Shown: positions 12,404-22,472 of the stretch, in pieces
Numbering within the stretch: position 1 is the first letter of the stretch
Layout of the letters: the number at the start of each line of letters is the position of its first letter
Assembly (NCBI GenBank): GCA_958009085.1
Contig: OY253680.1
Location: 434,001 to 498,000 of the forward strand
DNA: 64,000 nucleotides
Reading direction: 5' to 3'
Source: Protoeuglena noctilucae
Lineage: Eukaryota; Chlorophyta; Pedinophyceae; Marsupiomonadales; Marsupiomonadaceae
Translations under genes and position numbers: made by a program
The notes under the pieces: generated by a model
Told to the model about the DNA's origin: nothing
What the model saw: only the letters and a program-made list of their open reading frames with translations
Databases searched by the model: none

Positions 12404-13218
12404 ATGGTGAGCTGCGCGTGGCGGGACGAGCCACGGACGACACCGCGGCCGCGCGGGGTCGCCCGGGCGCGGGTCGTGGTCCCCGTTTCGCAATCGTCTC
12501 TCCCGCTGCGCCGCGTGGCGCACCGGCGTCGGCGCCACGGCCCGTCGGGCAGCTCGCCGCCGCGCGCGCTCCGACGCCTCAAGCCCGGCATTTCACCTGC
12601 GCTGCTGTCGTTTCGATTCCAATCGTCGTTTCCGTGTACTCGGGGTCCCCTTTGGACCCCTGCCCTGACCGGAAGCCTTTTTCCTGGACCGCTCGCTCTC
12701 TGCGAGGCCCCAGCAGACGCGCAACGCGTGACGTATGCGCTCTGTAGCTGTCCGCCCTCCAGTCTCACGCCCTCTGGCCCCCCCGGCCCGTCCTGTGTGC
12801 AGGAGCAGCCTCCGAAGCTTGCCATCGTCATGAAGGTCATCGGGCGGACGGGGTCTCGTGGTCAGGCGAGTCTTGCATAGAGGCAGGGGTGTATTTGCCG
12901 CTGGCGTCGGGACGTGGAGCCCAGGGCCCCCGAGGGGCGCCTCAACGGGGCGGCGACGGCAGCAAGCTCAAACAGCGCCCGCCTCGTCGCCCGCAGGTCA
13001 CCCAAGTGCGCGTCAAGTTCCTCAACGACGAGTCCCGCCTCATCATGCGGAATGTCAAGGGCCCGGTGCGCGAGGTGAGAAGAGGGGCGCGTGAGGTGCC
13101 GTCCCGCCAGTCCCGTGGAGGCATGCGCGCGATGACGGCGCATCGCTGCTTTCCGCCGTCGCAGGGGGATATTCTGACGCTCATGGAGTCCGAGCGTGAG
13201 GCCCGTCGCCTGCGCTGA
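12404..13218 (+). CDS. RPS28: 40S ribosomal protein eS28
   Basis: Four coding exons (12404-12406, 12803-12865, 12997-13074, 13165-13218) splice to 65 residues, the normal length for this small OB-fold protein of the 40S subunit near the mRNA exit. Family hallmarks are [25 protein letters not shown] and the C-terminal [10 protein letters not shown]. The first coding exon is only the ATG, followed at once by a 396-bp intron. The second intron uses a GC donor (CAG|GCGAGT at 12866). None of the individual exons is long enough to stand out alone, but the spliced product is unambiguous. Confidence 0.96.
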
Positions 13219-13665
13219 TCAACTCATCACCGATTCCTCGGTGCCGGCGCAGCAGCCCTTGAGATGGCGCGGTCTAGAGTGCGCACCGGAGCCCATGTAT
13301 GCTGCGTCTGTGGCGCCAGTTGAAGCTGCGACTGGTTCTCATCCAGTGGAGAGGTGGCTCTCCTCTGCCGCTGCGGGATTCGCCCTGGGAGTGGTGAGGT
13401 TTCAACACCCCTCGCCGGCCTCAGAGGCAAAGCTAGGCATGCCCGAGCGACTGGATGGGACGCGGCGGGCGGATCCTCGCGCAGAGCGCCCAGGGGTCCG
13501 TGACACTGGCGCTCCCGGCTCTGTTTGGCATGGGCAAGCAAGTCAACGTGAGCGAGCCCACTTCGTATCTCCGGGAGACTGTTGCGCTGTCAACCTTGCA
13601 CCGGTAGCTGCCTCGCCCTGCCCCTGCGCCAAGCGACCCACCAGAACAGCCGCCCTCCATCCAGC
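13219..13665. other. Spacer between RPS28 and OLA1
   Basis: This 447-bp gap lies between two same-strand genes. It should contain the RPS28 3' UTR and the OLA1 promoter. No open frame here resembles a known family and no repeat was seen. Confidence 0.4.
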
Positions 13666-15479
13666 ATGGCGCCGAAGAAGAAGGAAGCGGAGCCCGAACC
13701 CGTGATTTTGGGGCGCTTCAAGTCGCACCTTAAGGCGAGCGATAGCGTGCGAACCTGCCCGATCCCTGCCGAAGAGCATGAGGAGGATGCAGCCGTACGA
13801 CGTGCCTCGGAGATCTCCGTGCTCGGCTGCATCGTCCCCGCGCACGATGCGTTTGCGGATAGGCACTTCGGGGCCGAGGGCGCCTTGTGGGAGCGAGCGG
13901 CGGGGGTGACCGGAGGCCGGCGCGCCTCTTCCCGTGGCTGCTGGGTCTGGGCGCGCGAGATCCCCGCCCTATCTGGATCGGCGCGCAACATGTCGCTGTC
14001 AGTATCCATCTGGCTGCCATGGGGCAAGCGCAGAGCTCTCGCGACCCAGGAACACGGCACCAAGACGTGCCTGTCTGTCGCAGATCGGCATCGTGGGTCT
14101 CCCCAACGTGGGCAAGTCTACGCTCTTCAACTGTCTGTCTAAGCGTGGCATTCCCGCCGAGGTGGGCCCCCGCGCGCTGTCGCACTCGGTTGCTCTGCAT
14201 GCGTCCCTGCCCGCGAGCCCGAGGCCGCCGCCGCTGCAGAACTTCCCCTTCTGCACCATCGAGCCCAACGAGGCGCGGGTGAACGTGCCGGACGAGCGCT
14301 TCAACTGGCTGTGTGAGACCTACAAGCCCAAGTCGGAGGTGCCGGCTTTCCTGGAGGTGTGGGACATCGCGGGGCTGGTGAAGGGTGCGTCGACCGGCGC
14401 GGGCCTGGGCAACGCCTTCCTCTCCAACATCAGCGCCGTCGATGGCATCTTCCACGTCTGCCGCGCCTTCGAGGACCCGGACGTGGTGCACGTGGAGGAC
14501 CGCGTGAACCCGGTCGAGGACCTGGAGATCATCCACGCGGAGCTGCGGGCCAAGGACGTGGCCACCGTGGAGAAGTTCATCGACTCGCTTGAAAAGCTCA
14601 AGTCCCGAGGGCTCAGCAAGGCGAGGGAGGGCACTTGAGGCGCCCCCGGTCGCCGAGCTGGAGTGGGCTCGCGGGCCGGGCGCTCGGGTCCCCGCCTTCG
14701 CCCTTCCGTCCCGTCCATCGGCGTCGCCCGTCGCCCTTGCTTTTCGCAGGAGCAGAAGGAGAACCTGGAGTCGGCCCAGGTGGTGCTGGACTGGCTCAGG
14801 GAGGGCAAGGACGTGAGGCTCAAGTCGGACTGGACACTCAAGCAGGTGGACTGGCTCAACGAGACGCAGCTGCTGACGGCCAAGAACGTGGTCTTCCTGG
14901 TCAACCTGACGGAGGAGGACTACGTGCGGAAGAAGAACAAGTGGCTGCCCAAGATCGCAGCGTGGGTGAAGGAGCACGGGAACGAGCCCATCATCCCCTT
15001 CTCGGGGGCCCTCGAGTTCCGGCTCAGCGACATGCCCTTGGACGAGGCCCAGGCGAGCGGAGGGCCGCGCTGCGTGTCCGGTCTGGCGCCGGCGGCCTCG
15101 GCGCGACGCACCGGGTCCCGCACGCCCGCAGAAGCACTGCGCCGAGCAGGGGTTCCAGTCCGCGCTGCCCAAGATCGTCCAGACGGGCTTCCGTTCCATC
15201 AACCTCATCTACTTCTTCACGGCGGGGTCGGACGAAGTCAAGTGCTGGACCATCCGGAAGGGCACCAAGGCCCCCCAGGCGGCCGGCACCATCCACTCGG
15301 ACATGGAGAACGGCTTCATCTGCGCCGAGGTGATGGCCTACGACGACCTCAAGGCGCTGGGGACGGAGCACGAGGTCAAGGCGCAGGGCAAGTACCGGCA
15401 GGAGGGCAAGGCCTACACGGTCCAGGACGGCGACATCATCTACTTCAAGTTCAACAAGACCACCGCGGGGAAAAAGTGA
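13666..15479 (+). CDS. OLA1: Obg-like ATPase 1 (YchF family)
   Basis: Five exons (13666-13734, 14084-14161, 14240-14620, 14750-15052, 15132-15479) encode 392 residues, close to the human length. The P-loop is GLPNVGKST, the G3 region reads [10 protein letters not shown], and the G4 position carries NLTEEDY. In this family that departs from the GTP-specifying NKxD and accompanies ATP use. The C-terminal TGS domain includes [14 protein letters not shown] and ends in [14 protein letters not shown]1/YchF binds ribosomes and modulates translation and stress responses. Three of its four introns start with GC (13735, 14621, 15053), the highest share in this window. It ends 102 bp from the opposing CBS-DCC gene. 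Confidence 0.96.
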
Positions 15480-15581
15480 GGGCATCCCCGCCTGGAGTCA
15501 CGCCAACGTGGGCGCGTGATGCGGGGACGCGCCGCGTAGCTGTGGCAGACCGCGCTGCCCTCCTCCCAGCTTGAAATCTGC

Positions 15582-17018
15582 TCACAAGCGCTCGGTGCCC
15601 CGGCCCTTCTCCCTCTCGCCCTTCTCCCTCTCCATCCGTGCGACATCCTCCAGCGAGGGGACGTCGTCGAAGTCCAGCGGCGCCTCGCACTCCTCATCAG
15701 GGCCGTGGTCTGCGTGCCCGGGAGTATGGGGCGTCAGCGGCAGCCAGGACCGCATGTGCAGTCGCTTCTCCCCCAGCGCGCCCTCCGCACTCACGGCACC
15801 CCGTGTCGCCCCTTTGCTCCTGCCGGGCCCGGCGCATGGCCGCCAGCGCCCCGAGCGCCTTGCCCGACAGCGGCAACCTCAACGCTGACACCAAGTCCAC
15901 GGTCCGCTCCGCAACCCAGCCCAGTCCCGGCACTGCCTGCGCACTGCGCCACATCCACCCCCAGCCCACAGCGCCATAGAGCGCTTCGAGCGCCGCTGCC
16001 CCGGCCAGCACGCCGCCGTCCCGCTTCACGACGTGGATCTTCTCCATGGCACGTTCCCAACTCACGCCGCCGTGATCCTCGGGTCGGTAGTCGGGGCCCG
16101 CGATGTCCACGAAGCGGAGGCGCCCCTGCCTGTCTGCCTGCTGCAGGGCCCCCTTCAGGTTCCGGCACATGGAGCACTCGCCGTCGTACAGGTAGGTGAG
16201 CCCCCAGGCGCCCGCGACCTGCGCCGCGGGCGCAAGTGTCGGTGCCGGCGCCGCGCCTCCCCGGCCCCGCTCCTCTGCCCGCCACGCTTCCTCGTCCAGC
16301 GTCATGAGAGACCGGAACGAGACGTCGCGCCCGGTGGCAAAGTCGAGCAACGAGGAGGTGTTCGCGGCGTAGTCCATGCCTCCCTCGACGTCGCTGCGGG
16401 TGATGATGCCGGACAGGCGTCCTCGAGCATCGACGACGGGCAGCCGGTGGATCCCGTGCGCCAGCATCAAAGCCGCAGCGTCGGACACGTGTGCGCGGTC
16501 GCGAATGGTGACCGCCGGAGAGCGCATCGCGGCTGACACAGACGCGGCGCGGTAGTCCCCGCGTAACGCCTCCACGTCCTTGCGCGAGACGACGCCGACG
16601 ACCGTGCCGTCGCTCGTCACGACGGGCAGGCCATGCACATGGCTGAGCCGCGGCAGGACGTCCGCCAGGGACTCGTCGGGGGAGCACGTCCTGGGAGCAC
16701 GTCACGGTGGGGTGGTTGGTGGTTGGTGGGCGTCGGGGCAGGAGATGGTGCACGTTGCGCGCCAGCTCTCCATCACCTCAATTCGCTCGTCGTCATCACA
16801 TCCTCCACGTGCAGGAATGCCGTGACCGGGTCCACGGCCGCCTCCTCATGCTGGGGGTCGCTCAACGCCGCGGGCAATCGGACCCGGGCCCCGCGTTCGC
16901 CAACGATGCGCATAGAGTCCCCGCGGCAGTTCTTGGTATGAAGAAGCGCACGGGGGCGCGCTGACGTGCTGCATATAGCTGCATTGCCGCGCAAGGCCAC
17001 GGGCGCCACGGGCGCCAT
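15582..17018 (-). CDS. Probable plastid CBS-pair / DCC (DUF393) fusion protein
   Basis: Three exons (17018-16777, 16690-15795, 15709-15582) encode 421 residues. The Ala/Arg/Ser-rich N-terminus looks like a transit peptide. Next comes a CBS pair: DVMTTSE, then HGLPVVTSDG...GVVSRKDV, then AMRSPAV and HRLPVVDARGRLSGIITRSDV. After a linker follows a DCC/DUF393 domain opening with YLYDGECSMC, whose CxxC matches the thioredoxin-like redox motif of that family. The C-terminal exon is acidic, then Lys/Glu/Arg-rich. CBS pairs usually bind adenylate ligands, and plant CBSX proteins regulate plastid thioredoxins. A redox role gated by nucleotides is my inference. I chose ATG 17018 because the frame above it has only a TTG. 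Confidence 0.85.
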
Positions 17019-17540
17019 CTCGCCGCTCTTGACGAAAGGCGGAAATTGCAATCTTTTGACCTCCTGGCCTGAAAAAGAATAGAAGTGTCGCTACGTCAAA
17101 CGCAACGCGCTCGCGTCCATGCGGCTCGGGTGCTAAACGCCGGGACACCTTGCGCATTAGTTACCTCCCCGTCTCCTTCGCAGCGAACACGTTTCTGCTC
17201 TCCCTTTCCACCAATCCACGGCTTACACTGTGACGTTTTCAGGAGAGCCGCGCGGTCCAAGTCCCGGTGACGACGGCGCATGTCCGACAAAGAGGGCTGG
17301 CAGCGACGCGCAAGATCCTCTCGCCCGCCCTGGAGTCGCCGCCATCGCGCACCGCTCGTTCTCGCTGATTTCATGCGAGCTCCCGGCAGCCCCTGTGTCT
17401 CAGGGCCCAGCGCGTTTCTCCCACACCCGTGGATCTGCACACGGGAGACCATTGGCCGCGCTGTTGCGTGCCGAGGTGGCGACGCGGACCTGCGGGTTGC
17501 TGCCGCGAGTCTTTTCTGGTCTCTATCGTGATACTCTGAG
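17019..17540. other. Divergent spacer between CBS-DCC and fatty acid hydroxylase genes
   Basis: This 522-bp gap separates two head-to-head genes and presumably carries both promoters. No family-like open frame, RNA gene or repeat was recognised. Confidence 0.4.
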
Positions 17541-18867
17541 ATGGCCGGGGGGGAGAGGGTGGACGCGGCGGGTGTAGACCACACCCAGCCGCTGTTCAAG
17601 CAGGTCCTGGGCATGAAGCCGTCGCTTTATGACAGATGGGTGCACACGCAGCCAATGAAGGGGTCGCCAAGGTACGCGACCCTGACCCCCGCGCCCTGAA
17701 TGCACCGGCACCATGACATCGCGCGCATGCTGCCCGCCGTGCCGGGGCGGCGGCTTGCCGACGACGGCCGCGACAGACTGTCTATGATTTCCTTTGGGGC
17801 GCCCCACACCGCGCCGATCCGCGAGCGGCCGCAGCGCTCCTCCGCGCTCAGGATTTTCGTCTCGGACTGGTTCGAGAAGCTCACCTTCTGCCCGTGGTGG
17901 TACGTGCCTCTCTGGGCCATCCCATGCGCTGCATATCTCATCGCTTCAGGCGCCAAGGCCGCCGGGCTCACCGTCGGCCAAGCCGCAGCGTTGACGGTCG
18001 CTGGTGCGTCGTGACGCTGGGCTGTGGCAGTGAAGCGACGATGAGGCAGCGCACTGCCAGTGCTCTGCGAGCGCTCTGCATGTACCCGTAGCGCTCGACT
18101 GCCTCTGGGCCCCCTGTTCAGAGCCGCTTGGCTGGCCCGCTGCGCCCACAGGCCTGCCGTGCTGGCATTTGATCGAGTACGTCATCCACCGCTTCGTCTT
18201 CCACATGAAGCCGTCTGACTGGTGCGTGCCGGTGCCGTAATTAGATCGCCCCGCCGCGCCCGCGACCGCGGGGATAAGGACGCTCCCCTCGACCCCTCGC
18301 CTGCCCCAGGAGCTCGTGGTTCAACGCCGGGCACTTCCTCGCACACGGAGTCCACCACAAGTACCCCTACGACCCGTCCCGGCTGGTGTTCCCTCCCGTC
18401 CTCGCCCTGCTGACGGTCCCGGTACGTCGTGGGCCCCGCTTGCCCTAAGCCGCGACCGCGTTGTAGTCATCACCTGGCTTCCAAAACCTCGCCCTTCGGC
18501 CTGCTCAGGTGGTTGCCTGGCTCGTCCAGCTTGTCATCACGGGGCCCCTCGGCGTGGACCCGGCGTCGGCGACGGTCATTGTGGGCGGGGGAGTGCTGGG
18601 CTACCTCAGCTACGACATGATGCACTACGCCACGCACTTTGCGTCCCTGCCGCCGTGGCTGCAGGCCTGGTGAGGGAGCTGGGCACTATCTCGTTGCCTC
18701 CCTGCTTGCCTCGGCAGGCGCGCCGTGCAGAGCAGCATGCACTTGTTGGCTTTCGCAGGCGCAAGTACCACATGATGCACCACGGCCAGGGAAACGACAA
18801 CTCGCGATTCGGCATCACGACAACGTTTTTTGACATCCTTTTCGGCACGTACCCCAAGGCATCTTGA
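17541..18867 (+). CDS. Fatty acid 2-hydroxylase (di-iron, plant FAH type)
   Basis: Six exons (17541-17671, 17852-18003, 18152-18221, 18310-18421, 18509-18669, 18759-18867) encode 244 residues. The family hydroxylates the alpha carbon of very-long-chain acyl groups in ceramides at the ER. The di-iron histidine boxes are visible as [27 protein letters not shown] and HMMHH, interleaved with about four hydrophobic segments. Like plant FAH1/2, and unlike yeast Scs7 or human FA2H, it has no N-terminal cytochrome b5 domain, so a separate b5 would be expected as electron donor. All five introns use GT donors. It ends 125 bp from the opposing GatC gene. Confidence 0.93.
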
Positions 18868-18992
18868 AGCAAGGACAGCGGGAGCAAGCACGAGGGCGAA
18901 GGTGGGCTGGGAGAGGGGCTCAGCCGCCAAATCTCTCTGGGACAAGCTAGGGCGGCGCAATTGTAGATGGTTCTTTTGCAAACACCACGCTT

Positions 18993-19630
18993 CTACTCAA
19001 CCACGTTGTTGCCAATCTTGGGCACGCGAACGTACGCTCCGTCCTTAGATGGTGCACCGGCCACCAAAGCCTCCCTGTCCCCGAACTCCTTCGGCTCATC
19101 TGGCCTGCGCGTGGCGCGCACGAGCACACCATAGCGCAAGCCGGCGAGACGGAAACGAGCCTGGCTCGTCACACACAGCAAGCGACCTCACCGCAGCCGA
19201 TTGCCGTCCTCGCACGCCCTCAGCGCCGGCGGCACGCCCTCTATGTTGACTGCTTGCAAATTCCCAAACCACGCGACGATGGAATCTATCTTCGGCCCCC
19301 ATTCTGCGGCCTGCGTGCGGGGAAGCAAAGGCGTCACACCACATCGTCGTCGCTTGGGGCCCGCGCAGGGGAACCGTGGCTGGTTTATCTCTTCCAATCC
19401 TGCTGGAGGAGTTACTCGTGCCATCAACTCCCTGCTCCGCCCACCTCGGCCTCAGAGACGCTTATCCGGGCCATCTCCGCGAGCTTCTGGACGTCCGGCT
19501 TCTCGAGGGACTTGCCGTCACTCGGCGAGCTAAGGCACCTCCAGTTTCCCACGTCGCGTGACGCCCAGCGCCATCTGCTCGAGCACGGGACGCCCCAGCT
19601 CGCAGCTGCACGCTGCAGACCGAGCCGCAT
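18993..19630 (-). CDS. GATC: GatC, subunit C of organellar Glu-tRNA(Gln) amidotransferase
   Basis: Three exons (19630-19445, 19310-19192, 19104-18993) encode 138 residues. The mature part begins with the GatC signature PDVQKLAEMARISVSEAE, continues with a helix around WFGNLQAVNIEGV, and ends with DEPKEF...REALVAGAP...VRVPKIG, the usual C-terminal pattern. About 45 basic, Ser-rich residues precede it and look like an organelle-targeting peptide. GatC clamps GatA to GatB in the GatCAB enzyme, which converts Glu-tRNA(Gln) to Gln-tRNA(Gln) in plastids and mitochondria. I placed the start at the in-frame ATG 19630. Confidence 0.9.
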
Positions 19631-19881
19631 GCGGGCCAACCACTTCCCGAAGCCAGGCTGAAGCAGTGGGAATCCCAAAGAACATTGCTGTGTAAAAATC
19701 GACACGTTCGGCTTCGTTTTCAAGCAAGCACTGTCTCTTCTGGCATCACGCGCCAGTGTCTCCGCTCAATCGGCTCACTGGCCGCTCAGGTGCCGCACCG
19801 CGGCGTCCCGCTCCCCAGTCTCTGGTCCTGATGCCCTGTGGGGCGGACGCGCACGGCGTATACTTCAGCGCCTGCGGTAAA

Positions 19882-22409
19882 ATGGGCTGCGGTGCGAGCC
19901 GCCATGGCGAGGGCGCGCTGGACGTCGTCGCGACCGTCTCGGGGCCCAATGGCCCACGCGACCGACCTTTCGGCCATGCTGGTGGGAACGCGGGTGCTGC
20001 GGACAAGAAGAGCCACCCGAACCGGGAGGACCAGGTGCGAGCAACAACGCGGGTTCAGCCCGCCACTGGGGGCCGGGGAGCACATGTTTCCGAGAGATTT
20101 TCATTCACGCGTCACGTTTCATATTTATTTCCCCGGAACCGGCGCGGGACAGGGCTTGGGTGAGCCGCGCGCCGGTCGCGGACCCTTTGACGAAGGTGAC
20201 GGTCGTTTCAGGGGCCTCCGCATCCCCGTTCGCCCAATCTCACTAAGTGTACCATTTTGCGACGCGCATGAGGTTGCTGTTTGGTCCGTCATGGCTTTGG
20301 CACCCCATCCTTCCCGCACCCGTCGCGTCACATCAATGCCCGCCTCCAAGTCCCGATGGCAAGCGTGCGTTCGCACTTTTGCGATAGAAGTCGCGGCACG
20401 GGGCCACAGATAGCCCTTCGACGCCGCCCAGGGGCTTGCGCCCACATGCGCAACGCACACTCGTCCAATCCCAGCAGCGCCCCGCCTGGCTAAGTCCTCC
20501 CGACCTTTCCGACCTGCGGTCGTTCCTGGTATCCGCAGGCCCAAACGCTCCTCCTTCAGGGCAATGCGACGTTCTTGCAGCAGAATTATGCCGACGCGGT
20601 CAAGCTGTTCAACCGAGCTCTGGCTCTGAACCCCAACCTCGTGCGCGCGTACTACGAGGTATGTGCCGTGGCCTTGCCATGAGTCTGCGCTAGCCGTGCT
20701 GGTTCCAAGGAGTGTTGGCAACCACCGCTGCCGTTGCGCCCCTGCAGCGCGGCCTCGCCTACCAGGCGATGCAGATGTGGGACGACGCTGTGCGGGACAT
20801 GGACCGGGTCCTCAAGCGTCAACCGGACAACATCGCTGCGCTCACGGGTACGGCCCGCTGCTGCGCTGACCATGGCTGGCGTGAGATGACGGCCACCATG
20901 CGTCAAGCGTGGATCCCCCGCCGGACCCCGCAGTGAAGGCCGAGTGCCGGTTGCGGCGTGGTGACTGGGAGGGTGCCCTGGTGATCCTCAACGAGGGCAT
21001 TCGCACCCACCCGGGCGAGTCTCGCCTCTTCTCCCTCCGCGCCGAGTGCCACCGCGCCGCCGGGCATCTGGAGGCGGCCGAGGAGGACAGGGCGGCGGAG
21101 GAGGAGGCGGAGGGGCACAAGACGTGCGTGGTGTGCATGGAGGAGGAGCGCGGGGCCCGCCTGCACCCCTGCATGCACGCGTGCATGTGCCGCGACTGCG
21201 CCGAGCAGCTCCTCGAGTGCTGCTGCCCCTGCCCCATCTGCGGCGTCCGCATCGAGGTGACGGGGGCGTGGGTGGTGTCACAGGACTCTAAGCTATGGCA
21301 AAGACCACAAAGCCCTCATGCGCGTGCGGACGTTGCCCCCGCAGTCGGTGGAGGCCGGCACCTTCACCAGCACCTTTGCGTTTGAGCGCAACGGCCGCGG
21401 GCAGTCCCGCACGCCCCGCCCGCGCACCCGCCCAGGCGTGCACCCCGTCGGCACCCCCGCCTCGACCCCGCGGGCCTCGGGCGGCGACGCCGTGCCCCCT
21501 TCCCCGCCGGCCGACCGCCCCCGCACCGCCGACGCCGACCCTGTGCCCCGCGACCTCTTCTCCCTCACGCCCGGCCGCCGCGGCCAGCCCCGCCGCACGT
21601 GGGACCCCGAGCTCGCGGCCATCGCGCAGGAGCCCTCCGTGGGCGACGTGGCGTCCCTCACGCCGCCCTCCGTGGCGGGGTCGCCCGTGCGGCCCACCCA
21701 AGCCCCGCCGGCGGAGAGCCCGGCCGCTGCGGAGCCGCCCGTGGGCGTGGACGCCTCGCCGGCTTCCGAGGCGACGCTGGGACGGGAGGGCGGGGAGCTG
21801 CGTGAGGGCGAGGCGTCGACGCAGAACCTCGACTACGGCCGGGACCAGCTGGCGGGTCTGCGGGCCATGTCAGCCGCGGGGGCTGGCGCGGCCGGGCCGC
21901 AGTCCCGGCGCGGCGTCCGTGCAGAGGCGGCTGCGCCGGGCTCGACCCCCGAGTCGCTCGCGTTGGGCGCTGCCACGCCAGCGTCGGCTTCCACCCCCCG
22001 CGTCCGCGCCTGGTCGGAGGCCCGGGAGCCTGACTGGCCCGGTGAGGGCCATTCCGAGGCAACGTCGCCTTCCGACGCGTCCCCGGCCTCGGACCAGACT
22101 GGGGAGCAGAGCCCCGGCATCGCGTCTCCCGGGGCGGGGACGTCGGCCGGGTCCCCGACGGTGGCGTGCGACTCGTTGGGGCAGGGCCGGGGGACGCGGG
22201 AGCTGAGTCCGGAGGAGGTGGACAGCTGGAAGTGCAAGCGGGGCGAGGTGGACGGGGGGGCAGAGGGTGGGGAGTGGGCTGAGCTGGGGATGAGCGAGGT
22301 GGCAGACGTGGAGTCGGTGCTGGAGGGCGTGGTGCAGTACGCTGACGCGGCTTACGGCGCGGACGAGTGCGTCACGCTTCATGAGGTGGCAGCGGTCCTA
22401 GGGCAATGA
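19882..22409 (+). CDS. TPR-RING protein with N-myristoylation motif, E3 ligase candidate
   Basis: Five exons (19882-20034, 20539-20658, 20748-20847, 20934-21256, 21345-22409) encode 586 residues. It begins MGCGASR, a strong N-myristoylation and palmitoylation context. Three TPR-like helical pairs follow (for example NYADAVKLFNRALALNP and WDDAVRDMDRVLKRQPDN). Then comes an IAP-type C3HC4 RING: CVVCMEEERG, HPCMHACMCRDCAEQL, CPCPICGVRIE. The last 350 residues are low-complexity Pro/Ser/Ala/Glu. Such RING proteins are normally ubiquitin ligases, and the TPRs would bind a substrate or chaperone. The membrane anchor is predicted, not shown. Exon 1 joins across a 504-bp intron in phase 0, so the myristoylation start depends on that junction. 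Confidence 0.8.
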
Positions 22410-22472
22410 GAATATAACGGCATGCTTGCCATGCGCCCCCGCTTGAACGCCCATCTCACGGCTACCCACTAT

